Below are positions 7,693 through 16,679 of a stretch of 64,000 nt of DNA, in pieces (position 1 is the stretch's first letter; each line of letters opens with the position of its first letter). The notes under the pieces are model-generated. The model made no database searches. It worked only from the letters and a program-made list of their open reading frames with translations, and was not told the DNA's origin. Made by a program: the position numbers and the translations under genes. The DNA is from Neorhizobium lilium (GTDB taxonomy: Bacteria; Pseudomonadota; Alphaproteobacteria; Rhizobiales; Rhizobiaceae), in assembly GCF_004053875.1 (NCBI RefSeq), contig NZ_SBIP01000001.1, positions 1-64,000 of the forward strand. Direction: 5' to 3'.

Positions 7693-9318
7693 TCACTCGG
7701 CGGGCTGTGCCTGAGGCACATAGGTGGTCGGGAGAGCCGCTTCGTCGCGTACGTGGCCGCGGATGGTCATGAACACGTTCCACGCCATTACCAAGCCGCC
7801 TGCCAGGTAAAGCGCGCCGCCAAGGGTACGCACCAGGTAGTAGGGGAACATGGCAGCGACGGTTTCTGCGAAGGAGTAGACCAGGAAGCCTTGCGAATTG
7901 TACTCGCGCCACATCAGCCCCTGCTGGATGCCAGCGACCCACAAAACGGCGGCGTAGACCACGATGCCGAGGGTAGCGAGCCAGAAGTGCCAGTTGACCA
8001 TACGCATGCTGTACAACCGCTCGCGGCCCCACAGTTTCGGCGTCAGATAATAGATGGCGCCAAAAGTGATCATGCCGACCCAGCCGAGCGCGCCGGAGTG
8101 AACGTGACCGATGGTCCATTCGGTATAGTGGCTGAGCGAGTTCACCGTCTTGACCGACATCATCGGGCCTTCGAAGGTGGACATGCCGTAGAAGGCAATG
8201 GCGATGATCATCATGCGGATGATCGGATCGGTGCGGATCTTGTCCCAGGCGCCTGACAGCGTCATCAGGCCGTTGATCATGCCGCCCCATGAAGGCATCC
8301 ACAGCATGATGGAGAAGACCATGCCGAGCGTCTGCGCCCAGTCCGGCAGTGCCGTATAGTGCAGATGGTGCGGGCCGGCCCATATGTACATGAAGATCAG
8401 CGCCCAGAAGTGGATGATCGACAGGCGGTAGGAATAGACCGGGCGATTGGCCTGCTTGGGAACGAAATAGTACATCATTCCGAGAAAGCCGGCGGTCAGG
8501 AAGAAGCCCACTGCGTTATGGCCGTACCACCATTGCGTCAGCGCATCCTGGACGCCCGAGAAGACCGAATAGCTCTTCGAGCCCAGGAAGGAGACAGGGA
8601 CCGCCAGGTTGTTGACCACATGCAGCATGGCGATGGTGACGATGAAGGCGAGGTAGAACCAGTTTGCCACATAGATATGCGGCTCCTTGCGCTTCAGGAT
8701 CGTGCCCAGGTAAACCAGAAGATAGGCCACCCAGACAACCGTCAGCCACAGATCGACATACCATTCTGGCTCGGCATATTCGCGACCTTGGGAAATCCCC
8801 AGCACATAGCCGGTCGCCGCGAGCACGATGAAGAGCTGGTAGCCCCAGAAGACGAACCAGGCGAGATTGCCGCCGAACAGGCGGGCGCGACAGGTGCGCT
8901 GCACGACATAGAAGGACGTCATGATCAGCGCGTTGCCGCCGAAAGCGAAGATAACCGCCGAAGTATGAACCGGGCGCAACCGGCCGAAATTCAGATAGGG
9001 TGCGAAATTGAGATCGGGGAACGCAAGCTGGGCCGCGACGATCACGCCGACGAGAAAGCCGACGACGCCCCAGAATACGGTTGCGATCAGCCCGTAACGT
9101 ATGACTTCGTCGAAATAGCCCGACGGCTCGACTCTCGGCTGAGGGCCAGCGACCGAGAAGTCGATTTTTCTCATCAGCAAGATCGTACCTGCCAGAAGGC
9201 AGAGACATAGTGTGCCCATATGGACTGCAAACAGGTGGTCGTGAGCAAAGGCTGCTCCCAGCAAAGCCAGAAACGCTGCAACTGCGACCACCACGGTTTC
9301 CGTCGTGTAATTCATCAT
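7693..9318 (-). CDS. fixN: FixN/CcoN, catalytic subunit I of cbb3 oxidase
   Basis: The catalytic haem-copper subunit (541 residues) of the high-affinity cbb3 oxidase that reduces oxygen to water at low oxygen tension. It has about 12-14 membrane helices and the expected haem and CuB ligand regions: [33 protein letters not shown] and [11 protein letters not shown] chose the ATG at 9318 ([11 protein letters not shown]), which has GGGGACG before it. An in-frame reading from 9426 would run through the anaerobox at 9403-9416 and its expected transcription start near 9368, so it is rejected. First gene of fixNOQP. Confidence 0.98.
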   Translation of the reverse strand: MMNYTTETVVVAVAAFLALLGAAFAHDHLFAVHMGTLCLCLLAGTILLMRKIDFSVAGPQPRVEPSGYFDEVIRYGLIATVFWGVVGFLVGVIVAAQLAFPDLNFAPYLNFGRLRPVHTSAVIFAFGGNALIMTSFYVVQRTCRARLFGGNLAWFVFWGYQLFIVLAATGYVLGISQGREYAEPEWYVDLWLTVVWVAYLLVYLGTILKRKEPHIYVANWFYLAFIVTIAMLHVVNNLAVPVSFLGSKSYSVFSGVQDALTQWWYGHNAVGFFLTAGFLGMMYYFVPKQANRPVYSYRLSIIHFWALIFMYIWAGPHHLHYTALPDWAQTLGMVFSIMLWMPSWGGMINGLMTLSGAWDKIRTDPIIRMMIIAIAFYGMSTFEGPMMSVKTVNSLSHYTEWTIGHVHSGALGWVGMITFGAIYYLTPKLWGRERLYSMRMVNWHFWLATLGIVVYAAVLWVAGIQQGLMWREYNSQGFLVYSFAETVAAMFPYYLVRTLGGALYLAGGLVMAWNVFMTIRGHVRDEAALPTTYVPQAQPAE

Positions 9319-9402
9319 GTCGTCCCCAGTGCGCGGCCGACCGCAATGCGGCCGACCTTCTCGTACTTGAGGGAGGACTCTCATGGAGCCGGCAAGACCT
9401 CC

Positions 9403-9416
9403 TTGATTTACATCAA
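9403..9416 (-). promoter_or_regulatory. FNR/FixK anaerobox upstream of fixNOQP
   Basis: TTGAT and ATCAA separated by four bases (both strands match the consensus). A -41.5 centre puts the fixN transcription start near 9368, 50 bases before the ATG at 9318. It lies 130 bases from the divergent fixK gene, so it more likely serves fixN. Confidence 0.87.
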
Positions 9417-9450
9417 TGAGATCCAAAGCCTACGTCTGGCAGTGCGGGTT

Positions 9451-9490
9451 GTTACGAACTGTTACGCGGTCTTACCAATTGGTACACGCC
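9451..9490 (+). promoter_or_regulatory. Phased GTTACG direct repeats, probable activator site of fixK
   Basis: GTTACG occurs at 9451 and again at 9461. The pattern continues with exact 10-base phasing as CTTACC at 9471 and GGTACA at 9481, giving four half-sites on one face of the helix. A possible -10 element (CCTAAT at 9516-9521) has no good -35 element, and the repeats end where one would lie. This layout is typical of OmpR/PhoB-family activators. It is in front of fixK, which has no FixK box of its own. Confidence 0.6.
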
Positions 9491-9546
9491 GCTCATCCTT
9501 GTGTGACACGACACTCCTAATCTCGTCCTCATCAAACAAAGGGGAC

Positions 9547-10314
9547 ATGACGATGCTGATGCAGGGCAAAAACGCGTTCGAGATTGCAGGTTATGCGAGA
9601 GAGGCGGTCCAGCCTCGCACATCACCCTCGCGCGGGTCGACGCCCTGCCAATCCCTGTTGGCGCTGTTTCAGATGTCTGCGCTCGAAACCGTGCCAGCTA
9701 GCAAAGCCGTCTGTTGGGAAGGTGATTCGGCGAGCCACCTCTTCCAGGTCGTCGAAGGCGTCGTCCGCCTACAGCGCATCATCGGCGAAGGCCGCAGGGC
9801 GATCACGGCGTTTCAGTATGCCGGTGACGTGGTCGGCGCGTTTGTTCAGGGCGAGTTTCCGTTTACGGCGGAAGCGGTGACCGAGTGCAAGATTCGCCGC
9901 ATTTCCCGCAAAACCTTCCTCAGTGAAGTTACTGGCTCGGACGTCCTTCGTCCGGAATATATCAAGCTTCTGTGCGAGGAAACAGCAGCAGCCCATGAGC
10001 AGATGGTGCTTCTGTCCAAGAAGAATGCGGAGGAAAGACTCTGCAGCTTCCTGGTGGAGCTTGCCTCGCGAGGCGGGGCTCCGGGCCAGACAGGCCTGCT
10101 TCAGGTGCCGATGAACCGTCAGGACATCGCAGACTATCTGGGCATGACGATCGAGACCGTATCGCGCACGATCAGCAAGCTCGCGGCAAGGAAGATCGTG
10201 GTTCCGGAAGGCCGACACAACCTGCGGATCATCTGTTTCAGTCGGCTCTCCCGGCTCTGCGGTAATGCCGATGCTTTTCATTCGGAAAACTGCCATAGGA
10301 TGGGCATCCACTGA
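9547..10314 (+). CDS. fixK: FixK-like Crp/FNR-family regulator
   Basis: A 255-residue Crp/FNR-family activator with an N-terminal cyclic-nucleotide-binding-like beta roll and a C-terminal helix-turn-helix (MNRQDIADYLGMTIETVSRTISKLAARK) whose recognition helix has the E--SR residues that read TTGAT half-sites. The N-terminus lacks the cysteine cluster that holds the Fe-S centre in FNR and FnrN, so it does not look like a direct oxygen sensor; this fits FixK, which is controlled through transcription. The start ATG at 9547 has AAGGGGAC before it; an upstream in-frame extension to 9220 overlaps fixN. It is divergent from fixN and 14 bases upstream of the FixL-like kinase. The five anaeroboxes in the window are its likely targets. 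Confidence 0.88.
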   Translation: MTMLMQGKNAFEIAGYAREAVQPRTSPSRGSTPCQSLLALFQMSALETVPASKAVCWEGDSASHLFQVVEGVVRLQRIIGEGRRAITAFQYAGDVVGAFVQGEFPFTAEAVTECKIRRISRKTFLSEVTGSDVLRPEYIKLLCEETAAAHEQMVLLSKKNAEERLCSFLVELASRGGAPGQTGLLQVPMNRQDIADYLGMTIETVSRTISKLAARKIVVPEGRHNLRIICFSRLSRLCGNADAFHSENCHRMGIH

Positions 10315-10328
10315 ACAACCGCAGACCT

Positions 10329-12284
10329 ATGTTAGCCATGCCTCATCGTCTCGTATCTCCAAGAACCGCGTCGCCCCAGGAACTGGAGGCGCTTGTGCAT
10401 GTACTGGATGGGGCCGATATCGTGGTCTACCATTTCGAAGGAACGATCACCCATTGGTCTATCGGGTGTGAGAACATGTACGGATGGACGCCGGAACAAG
10501 CCGTCGGGCAAAAGATCTACGATCTTCTTGCGACGACGCTGCCCCAGCCTCGCGAGGCCGTCCTCGATCAGATCAAGTTCCAAGGCTTTTGGCAGGGCGA
10601 AATGATTCACCGTCACAAAAACGGGTATGACATCCACGTCGCCGCACGTTGCGTTCTCGTAAACCTGCCGGACGGCGAGCAGGCGATCATTCAGACCAAT
10701 AGCGATGTTAGCCCCCTTCGCAAGGCGGAGGCGGCGGTGAGGTCGCGCGAGGCTCATCTGAGTTCAATCCTCGATACGGTGCCGGACGCCATGGTGGTGA
10801 TCGACCACAAGGGGATCGTGCAGTCCTTCAGCAAGGCGGCGGAAAAGCTGTTCGGCATGAAGGGGGAAGAGATCTGCGGCAAGAATGTCAGCACGCTCAT
10901 GCCCAATCCGGATCGCGAAGCCCACGACGATTATATTGGCCATTATCTGGAAACGGGTGAGAAACGCATCATCGGTTACGGCCGGGTCGTCACCGGCCAG
11001 CGCGCCGACGGCACGCAATTTCCGATGGAACTTCATGTCGGCGAAGCGACGGTGAATGGAGAGCGGATCTTCACCGGTTTCGTGCGAGACCTGACCAGCC
11101 GCTACAAGATCGAGGAAGACCTCCGCCAGGCCCAGAAGATGGAGGCCGTCGGACAGCTGACCGGCGGCATTGCCCATGACTTCAACAATCTCCTGACCGT
11201 CATCAGCGGCAATCTGGAAATGGTCGAGGAGAAGCTGCCGCCCGGTCCGCTTCGGGACATTCTCAAGGAGGCGCAGGAGGCGGCGTCCGACGGCGCCAAG
11301 CTCACCGGCCAGCTTCTGGCGTTCGGACGGCGCCAGCCGCTGAACCCGAAGCAGGCGGATCTCGGCCAGCTGATCAGCGGCTTTTCCAACCTGCTGCGGC
11401 GTACTCTGGGCGAAGACATCAAGCTCTCTACCATACTTACAGGCTCGAACTTCGATGTGCTTGTCGATAGCTCACAGCTGCAAAATGCAATTCTGAACAT
11501 TGCAATCAACGCACGCGACGCCATGCCAAAGGGCGGCAAGCTGACCATGGAAATCTCTCGCGTCCAGCTCGATGCCGATTATGCTAAAATGTATCCGGAG
11601 GTGCGCAGCGGCGACTTCATCCTCATTGCCATGACGGATACCGGCATCGGCATGAACGAGGAGGTTCGCAAGCACGCGATCGAGCCCTTTTTCACCACCA
11701 AGAAGACCGGCTCGGGAACGGGCCTCGGCTTGAGCATGGTCTATGGCTTCGTAAAGCAATCCGGAGGTCATCTGCAGCTTTATAGCGAGATCGATCATGG
11801 TACGACGATCCGCATCTATCTCCCGGCCATGAGTGGCAGGACGATGCAACCGGCGCATGAAGAAGCAGGCGCGGCAGAAATGCCTCTTCCCCAAGGAGAC
11901 GAGACCGTTCTGGTGGTGGAGGATGACCGGCGCGTCCGCCGCGTTGCTGTCGCACGGCTGTCGAGTATGGGGTATTCGGTCCTCGAAGCAGAGAGTGGCC
12001 ATGGCGCCCTCGCTATCCTGAAGGACAACAGGGACATTGCTCTGCTGTTCACCGACATCGTCATGCCCGGCGGCATGACCGGCGATGAGCTTGCCCAAGA
12101 AGCTCGCGAGATCCGCCCTGATCTGGCAGTGCTGTTCACGTCGGGATATTCGGAGCCTGCGCTCGCGGCCAAGAACATCATCCCCGGCGCGCAGTGGCTG
12201 AGGAAACCATATACGGCGCGCGAACTCGCCAGCACCATCCGCGAGCTCCTGAACGGCCCTGACAGAGAATTCCCTCACTTGTAA
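10329..12284 (+). CDS. fixL: Hybrid FixL-type oxygen-sensing histidine kinase
   Basis: A soluble hybrid sensor kinase of 651 residues. Residues 20-135 are a first PAS domain. Residues 145-258 are a second PAS domain closely like the FixL haem domain: AHDDYIGHY carries His199, matching the proximal haem His200 of Bradyrhizobium FixL, and [12 protein letters not shown] carries Arg219, matching Arg220. The kinase core has His283 in [11 protein letters not shown] and ATP-lid motifs DTGIGM and GTGLGLSMV. Residues 525-645 form a receiver with Asp576 in [10 protein letters not shown]. No membrane helix is present. It follows fixK by 14 bases, probably in one operon. fixJ is absent from the window, so the phosphate may pass to the fused receiver or to another regulator. 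Confidence 0.9.
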   Translation: MLAMPHRLVSPRTASPQELEALVHVLDGADIVVYHFEGTITHWSIGCENMYGWTPEQAVGQKIYDLLATTLPQPREAVLDQIKFQGFWQGEMIHRHKNGYDIHVAARCVLVNLPDGEQAIIQTNSDVSPLRKAEAAVRSREAHLSSILDTVPDAMVVIDHKGIVQSFSKAAEKLFGMKGEEICGKNVSTLMPNPDREAHDDYIGHYLETGEKRIIGYGRVVTGQRADGTQFPMELHVGEATVNGERIFTGFVRDLTSRYKIEEDLRQAQKMEAVGQLTGGIAHDFNNLLTVISGNLEMVEEKLPPGPLRDILKEAQEAASDGAKLTGQLLAFGRRQPLNPKQADLGQLISGFSNLLRRTLGEDIKLSTILTGSNFDVLVDSSQLQNAILNIAINARDAMPKGGKLTMEISRVQLDADYAKMYPEVRSGDFILIAMTDTGIGMNEEVRKHAIEPFFTTKKTGSGTGLGLSMVYGFVKQSGGHLQLYSEIDHGTTIRIYLPAMSGRTMQPAHEEAGAAEMPLPQGDETVLVVEDDRRVRRVAVARLSSMGYSVLEAESGHGALAILKDNRDIALLFTDIVMPGGMTGDELAQEAREIRPDLAVLFTSGYSEPALAAKNIIPGAQWLRKPYTARELASTIRELLNGPDREFPHL

Positions 12285-12368
12285 CGACGAGATCTGGCAC
12301 CGCCTTAGCCGGCAGAGCCAATCGGCAGCTATGCTGCTGGCATCGACGGGGCATTGATTTTATTGCGT

Positions 12369-12382
12369 TTGACGCGTGTCAA
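12369..12382 (+). promoter_or_regulatory. FNR/FixK anaerobox upstream of pseudoazurin
   Basis: TTGAC and GTCAA separated by GCGT, a symmetric match. A -41.5 centre places transcription start near 12417, 33 bases before the preferred ATG at 12450. Confidence 0.82.
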
Positions 12383-12449
12383 AGAGCAAATTCCGCACAT
12401 CGCATAGAAGACTGGCAGGGCCAAAGTGGCCTCAACAGGAGACATGCAA

Positions 12450-12893
12450 ATGCGTTTCAAGATTGGTCTAATCGCCGCCACCGCAGCTCTGGTCGCTTCG
12501 GCGATGCCGCTGTTGGCCGCCGATCATCAGATCCAATTGCTTAACAAGGGCGCGGACGGCGCCATGGTATTCGAGCCTGGCTTCGTGAAGATTGCTCCCG
12601 GCGACACCGTCACCTTCGTGCCCACCGATAAGGGCCACAATGTAGAGACATTTCCCGGCCTCATTCCGCAGGGTGCAGCAGAATTCAAGTCGAAGCCCAA
12701 CGAACAGTTCCAGACCAAATTCGACGTGCCGGGCGCCTATGTTGTCAAATGCACACCGCACGCCGGCATGGGAATGGTCGCGCTGATCCAAGTCGGCGAC
12801 AACCCGACCAATCTCGACACCATCAAGACCGCCAAAGTTCCGCCCTTGGCACGTAAACGCCTGGATGCAGACCTCGCACAGGTCTCGCAGTAA
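12450..12893 (+). CDS. azu: Pseudoazurin, periplasmic blue copper protein
   Basis: A small type I copper protein (147 residues with signal peptide) that shuttles electrons in the periplasm, usually to denitrification enzymes or oxidases. The signal peptide is [20 protein letters not shown] ending LLAA before DHQIQL. Copper ligands are visible: the first His in KGHNVETF, and Cys, His and Met in [11 protein letters not shown] prefer the ATG at 12450 over 12444 because CAGGAGA lies eight bases ahead of it. A FixK box upstream ties it to the low-oxygen regulon. No nitrite or nitrous oxide reductase is present in the window, so its partner may be the cbb3 oxidase or an enzyme elsewhere. Confidence 0.94.
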   Translation: MRFKIGLIAATAALVASAMPLLAADHQIQLLNKGADGAMVFEPGFVKIAPGDTVTFVPTDKGHNVETFPGLIPQGAAEFKSKPNEQFQTKFDVPGAYVVKCTPHAGMGMVALIQVGDNPTNLDTIKTAKVPPLARKRLDADLAQVSQ

Positions 12894-12899
12894 AATGTT

Positions 12900-12929
12900 G
12901 AGGGCGGCACCGCGGTGGGTGTCGCCCTC
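12900..12929. terminator. Bidirectional terminator between azu and hemN
   Basis: Inverted repeat with arms GAGGGCGGCACC and GGTGTCGCCCTC (one mismatch, six-base loop) six bases past the azu stop, in the gap between two convergent genes. On the plus strand it is followed by TTCT. Confidence 0.75.
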
Positions 12930-12964
12930 TTCTAAACAACGCGTAGCCGACGATGACCGTGCCC

Positions 12965-14317
12965 TCATGCCGCCTTGGCATGGGTGCGGCCGAAGGAGCC
13001 GAGATAGGCATCGAAGGCCGCGGCCACGGCGCGCACCATGAAGCGAGCATCCTGTGAAACGATCACGCGGTCACCCGTCATGCGAACGACGCCATCGGCA
13101 ACCAGTTCTGCGAGCCGATCATTGTCCTTGGTCAGTTCGGCATGGTCGAGACCTGTCCCACGACACAGCGCTTCCAGATCGACCTCGAAATCGCACATCA
13201 GGCGCTCGATGATCTTCGCCCGCAGCTTATCCTCCTCCGTCATGAGATATCCCTTGGCCGTTGGAAGATTGCCGGACGACACCTGCTCCGCATAGCGTCC
13301 GAGAGGAACCTCATTCTGGAAATAGCCCGCTGGCAGATTTCCGATGGCGGAAGCCCCCAACCCGATCAACGTATCGCAGCTGTCGTCCGTATATCCCTGG
13401 AAATTCCGCCGCAGCGTGCCCGACATGGACGCGATTGCTAGCGTATCCTCCGGAAGGGCGAAATGATCGAGCCCGATGCGGACATAGCCCGCAGCTGCCA
13501 GTTCTTTTGCAATCGCTTCCGCCTGCTCGTTCCTCTCGCTTGCACCGGGAAGCGTATCTTCCTCGATCAATCGCTGGTGTTTCTTGAACGCCGGCACATG
13601 GGCATAACCGAATACCGAAAAGCGATCCGGCTTCATCTCGAGCGAAGCTTTGACTGTATCCACGCAGGATTGAACCGTCTGGTGCGGCAGGCCGTAGATC
13701 AGGTCGAAGTTGATGCTTTTCGTTCCGGCCTCGCGCAGCCTCGTGACTGCTGCTTCGGTCTGCTCGATGCTCTGCACCCGGTTGATAGCGTGCTGGACTG
13801 TGATATCGAAGCTCTGGACGCCGAGGCTTGCCCGGTTGACACCGTTTTCTGCGAGGGTTCCGATCATCGCGGCCGAGAGCGTCCGGGGATCGATTTCGAT
13901 GGCAATGCCGGCGTCATCCGCGAGCTGAAAGGCGCTTCTGAGCTTTGTCATCAAGGCCGCAAATTCCTGCGGCTTCAGGATGGTCGGCGTGCCGCCCCCG
14001 AAATGGACATTCTTGACCGGCGAGGCATGGCCTGACGCACTGGAAACCAGTTCGATCTCCCGGTTCAGGACTTTAAGGTAGTCGATAATCGGCCCGTCCT
14101 GTCTGGTAATGCTGGTATGGCAGCCGCAATACCAGCACATGGATCGACAGAAGGGAATGTGTAGGTAAAGCGAGACGGGATCGCATCCGCCCAGGCCGGC
14201 AAGCCCTTTCGCATAGTCGTCCGGCCCGACCGCTGCCGAAAATGCGGGCGCGGTCGGATAGCTGGTATAGCGCGGGAGGCGGGCTTCACCATATTTGGCA
14301 ACGAGTGCATGGGGCAT
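12965..14317 (-). CDS. hemN: HemN, oxygen-independent coproporphyrinogen III dehydrogenase
   Basis: A radical SAM enzyme of 450 residues that converts coproporphyrinogen III to protoporphyrinogen IX without oxygen. The N-terminus LVAKYGEARLPRYTSYPTAP is followed by LHIPFCRSMCWYCGC, with the CxxxCxxC cluster and the extra Cys of HemN, then the conserved HFGGGTPT and the C-terminal HemN domain. I chose the ATG at 14317: AGGAAA lies seven bases ahead, and the alternative ATG at 14344 falls near the transcription start expected from the FixK box. With hemA it supplies haem under the conditions that induce cbb3 oxidase. Confidence 0.96.
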   Translation of the reverse strand: MPHALVAKYGEARLPRYTSYPTAPAFSAAVGPDDYAKGLAGLGGCDPVSLYLHIPFCRSMCWYCGCHTSITRQDGPIIDYLKVLNREIELVSSASGHASPVKNVHFGGGTPTILKPQEFAALMTKLRSAFQLADDAGIAIEIDPRTLSAAMIGTLAENGVNRASLGVQSFDITVQHAINRVQSIEQTEAAVTRLREAGTKSINFDLIYGLPHQTVQSCVDTVKASLEMKPDRFSVFGYAHVPAFKKHQRLIEEDTLPGASERNEQAEAIAKELAAAGYVRIGLDHFALPEDTLAIASMSGTLRRNFQGYTDDSCDTLIGLGASAIGNLPAGYFQNEVPLGRYAEQVSSGNLPTAKGYLMTEEDKLRAKIIERLMCDFEVDLEALCRGTGLDHAELTKDNDRLAELVADGVVRMTGDRVIVSQDARFMVRAVAAAFDAYLGSFGRTHAKAA

Positions 14318-14374
14318 ATTGGCTTTCCTGACGAGGATCGTCATGCCTTATGTCGTCCGCTACAGCTGCCTTCC

Positions 14375-14388
14375 TTGCTCTATGTCAA
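14375..14388 (-). promoter_or_regulatory. Imperfect FNR/FixK box upstream of hemN
   Basis: On the minus strand TTGAC and AGCAA separated by ATAG, one mismatch from the consensus. The -41.5 centre predicts a start near 14340, 23 bases before the chosen ATG, the same geometry as the perfect boxes here. Confidence 0.62.
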
Positions 14389-14452
14389 ATGCGACAGTCG
14401 TCCAGCTGGAAAACCGCACGAAGGGAAGCCGCCGAAAAATTTCCGGTGCCCT

Positions 14453-14480
14453 GGAATAGACCGCGTTGATCATCCGTATA
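14453..14480 (+). promoter_or_regulatory. Candidate ECF sigma autoregulatory promoter
   Basis: GGAATA (14453-14458) and CGTATA (14475-14480) are spaced by 16 bases, the layout of ECF -35 and -10 elements, directly upstream of the ECF sigma gene. The start of transcription would be about 14487, almost at the ATG (14488), implying a leaderless or near-leaderless message or a slightly later start codon. Confidence 0.5.
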
Positions 14481-14487
14481 TAGGGGC

Positions 14488-15018
14488 ATGAACCAGGAGA
14501 AACGCCCTTTCGATGTGATCGCCCAGCTGACGGCTCTGCGCCGCTATGCTCGCTCGCTTGCGAGGACCTCGTCAGACGCGGAAGATCTCGTGCACGACGC
14601 GCTAGTAAAGGCCTATGAGCGCCGCGCGACCTTCCGGACGGGAGCCAATCTGCGCGCCTGGCTGTTCGCCATTCTCCACAACACGCATATCGACCGGCAT
14701 CGCGCGCAAGCCACCCGGCTGCGCCAGGAAAGCGGACGTATCGATGAGTCCGGGCTATCCTATCCGGCCAGCCAGGAACAGTCGATCCGACTGCGGCAGG
14801 TGCGCGAAGCCTTCATGACCTTGCCGGAGGAGCAGCGCGAGGCCCTTCATCTGGTTGCAGTCGAGGACATGACCTACCAGGAAGCGGCTGAGTCGCTGGG
14901 CATTCCCATCGGAACCTTGATGTCGCGCATATCCCGTGCCCGGGCGCGCCTTCGCTCTCTCGAAGACGATCCGAAACAGCCGAGCCATCTCAGATTGATA
15001 GGAGGCGGCAATGACTGA
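14488..15018 (+). CDS. ECF RNA polymerase sigma factor
   Basis: An ECF (group IV) sigma factor of 176 residues. Region 2 contains LRRYARSLARTSSDAEDLVHDALVKAYE and LRAWLFAILHNTHIDRHR (residues 16-73); region 4 contains FMTLPEEQREALHLVAVEDMTYQEAAESLGIPIGTLMSRISRAR (about 111-156). It directs a small stress or envelope regulon when freed from its anti-sigma factor. Its last codons overlap the anti-sigma gene by eight bases, so the two are coupled. An ECF-like promoter immediately upstream suggests autoregulation. The inducing signal cannot be read from the sequence. Confidence 0.93.
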   Translation: MNQEKRPFDVIAQLTALRRYARSLARTSSDAEDLVHDALVKAYERRATFRTGANLRAWLFAILHNTHIDRHRAQATRLRQESGRIDESGLSYPASQEQSIRLRQVREAFMTLPEEQREALHLVAVEDMTYQEAAESLGIPIGTLMSRISRARARLRSLEDDPKQPSHLRLIGGGND

Positions 15019-15778
15019 CGTCGAAGCCGTGAACGAAACCGATCTCGACGCCTATGTCGACAACCAGCTGGATACGCCGGCCCGCCTGCGGGTAGAGAAC
15101 CATCTTGCCCGCCATCCGGATGTGGCCGCACGTGTCATGGCCGATCTTGGCATGCGTACGACGCTGAAGCTGGCGCTGCAGACGGAGCAGACAAACAGCA
15201 GCCCGGCGACCCGCGAAGCGGCACGTCGGCTGACGGCGAGCCTGGAGGGCCGCCGAATGTGGACATCCCTGCAGCGTATTGCCGCTATCGCCGTCCTGAT
15301 TTCGATCGGGTGGTTCGCCAACTCCTCCATCGGCCCCTTCGGTCCGAGCGAGGTCAATGCCTCTACCCATCCTCCGGCCTTTGTCGAACAGGCCCTGCGC
15401 GCGCACCAGACGTCGCTCGTCCGTGAAGCCATGCCGTCCCAACCGGAGGTCAAGACGTACGACCGGGAGGAAATCCGTGCAGCGACCGCCATATTGATGC
15501 CGAAGCTGCCTAAGGACTGGCAGGTCGTGGACGTCCAGATCTTCCCGTCCGATTTCGGCCCGAGTGTGGAAGCGACCATCGAGAAGGATGGAATGCGGCT
15601 TTCGCTGTTCGCGGTCCGCCCGGGTCATTTCGGCGTCGAACCGGTCAAGGACCTCAAGATGTCGAACGCGGAGGCAGCATGGTGGCAGATCGGCGAAATT
15701 GCCTATGCCCTCGTTTCCAGCAATCCCGAAGCCGGCCTTTCGGACGAAGCCGAGCTTCTTAAGAACTCACTCCATTAA
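15011..15778 (+). CDS. Membrane-anchored anti-sigma factor
   Basis: A 255-residue partner of the ECF factor. The N-terminal 60 residues (ETDLDAYVDNQLDTPARLRV, then VENHLARHPDVAARVMADL) form the anti-sigma domain type without the zinc-binding HxxxCxxC residues. A membrane helix lies near residues 84-103 (TSLQRIAAIAVLISIGWFAN), leaving about 150 residues outside the membrane, with no recognised domain, to receive the signal. GGAGG precedes the ATG, which overlaps the sigma gene end. The role rests on family pattern and genetic coupling. Confidence 0.85.
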   Translation: MTDVEAVNETDLDAYVDNQLDTPARLRVENHLARHPDVAARVMADLGMRTTLKLALQTEQTNSSPATREAARRLTASLEGRRMWTSLQRIAAIAVLISIGWFANSSIGPFGPSEVNASTHPPAFVEQALRAHQTSLVREAMPSQPEVKTYDREEIRAATAILMPKLPKDWQVVDVQIFPSDFGPSVEATIEKDGMRLSLFAVRPGHFGVEPVKDLKMSNAEAAWWQIGEIAYALVSSNPEAGLSDEAELLKNSLH

Positions 15779-15799
15779 CATCCACGAAAGGAGACATAC

Positions 15800-16513
15800 A
15801 TGTATCCGAACCAGAACCGCTTCGGCGGCATTTCCCAGACATCGGCGGCCCTGGACGAAGGGCTGCGCCAGCATATGCTGCGCGTCTACAACTATATGGG
15901 CCTCGGCCTGGTCGTTACCGGCATCGTCGCATTGATCGTCGGCACGACGCCTGCGCTTTACGTGCCTATCTTCTCCTCGCCGCTCAAGTGGGTGGTGATG
16001 CTGGCGCCGCTCGCCTTCGTCTTCTTCTTCTCGTTCCGTATCCAGACCATGTCGGCTCCGGCTGCGCAGATGACCTTCTTCGCATTCTGCGCGGTGATGG
16101 GCCTCTCGCTTGCCTCGGTTTTCCTGGTCTTTACCGGCGCAAGTATCGCACGCACCTTCTTCATTGCAGCCACCATGTTCGGCGCCACCAGCCTCTACGG
16201 CTACACGACCAAGCGTGACCTTGCGAAGTTCGGTTCGTTCATGATCATGGGCCTGATCGGCGTTATGATCGCCTCGATCGTCAACATATTCCTGGGCTCC
16301 AGCGCCCTGCAGTTCGCCGTCTCCATCATCGGCATTGTCGTCTTCGTCGGCCTGACCGCCTGGGACACGCAGAACATCAAGGAACAATACGCAGAAAACT
16401 ACGACCAGGAATCACGCCAGAAGCTGGCTGTGTTCGGAGCGCTGTCGCTCTACCTGAACTTCGTCAACATCTTCCAACTGCTGCTGAACTTCACGGGCGA
16501 CCGCGAGGCATAA
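15800..16513 (+). CDS. Bax inhibitor-1 (YccA/YbhL) family membrane protein
   Basis: A seven-helix membrane protein of 237 residues in the Bax inhibitor-1/TMBIM family. The family ends are visible: [11 protein letters not shown] and the C-terminal [23 protein letters not shown]. Bacterial members act as pH-sensitive calcium-leak channels (BsYetJ) or modulate the protease FtsH (YccA). It lies 21 bases after the anti-sigma gene with AAAGGAGA in front of its ATG and no separate promoter evident, so it is probably transcribed with the sigma/anti-sigma pair and may be an effector or target of that stress response. Confidence 0.9.
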   Translation: MYPNQNRFGGISQTSAALDEGLRQHMLRVYNYMGLGLVVTGIVALIVGTTPALYVPIFSSPLKWVVMLAPLAFVFFFSFRIQTMSAPAAQMTFFAFCAVMGLSLASVFLVFTGASIARTFFIAATMFGATSLYGYTTKRDLAKFGSFMIMGLIGVMIASIVNIFLGSSALQFAVSIIGIVVFVGLTAWDTQNIKEQYAENYDQESRQKLAVFGALSLYLNFVNIFQLLLNFTGDREA

Positions 16514-16520
16514 GGTTGCG

Positions 16521-16562
16521 GATCATGTGCGGGCGGATCTGCTCAACCGCCCGCACATGATC
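16521..16562 (+). terminator. Strong hairpin after the ECF operon
   Basis: A perfect 16-base inverted repeat (arms GATCATGTGCGGGCGG and CCGCCCGCACATGATC) with a ten-base loop begins seven bases past the stop codon of the BI-1 gene. It lacks a T run, so it may act as a terminator with Rho or as an mRNA 3' stabiliser. Confidence 0.6.
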
Positions 16563-16679
16563 AACTGGCCTGTTTGCAGGGATCAAAAATCAATCGCCCG
16601 TGTTTACCGGATTGCATTGAAAGTTCCATTAGTGTTCCTGTGGCGCCGCGACCACGCCAAATGCAAGACCGGAGACAGC

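Noticed and set aside
8359..9210. A 283-codon plus-strand frame opposite fixN
   Set aside because: Antisense shadow; the minus-strand frame has all haem-copper oxidase motifs.
9473..9484. 12-base perfect palindrome (arms TACCAA and TTGGTA) upstream of fixK
   Set aside because: It is built from the third and fourth phased repeats and is better explained as part of that array than as a separate operator.
14318..14344. N-terminal extension of HemN from the ATG at 14344
   Set aside because: It falls at or before the transcription start predicted from the FixK box, and the downstream ATG has the better ribosome site and family match.
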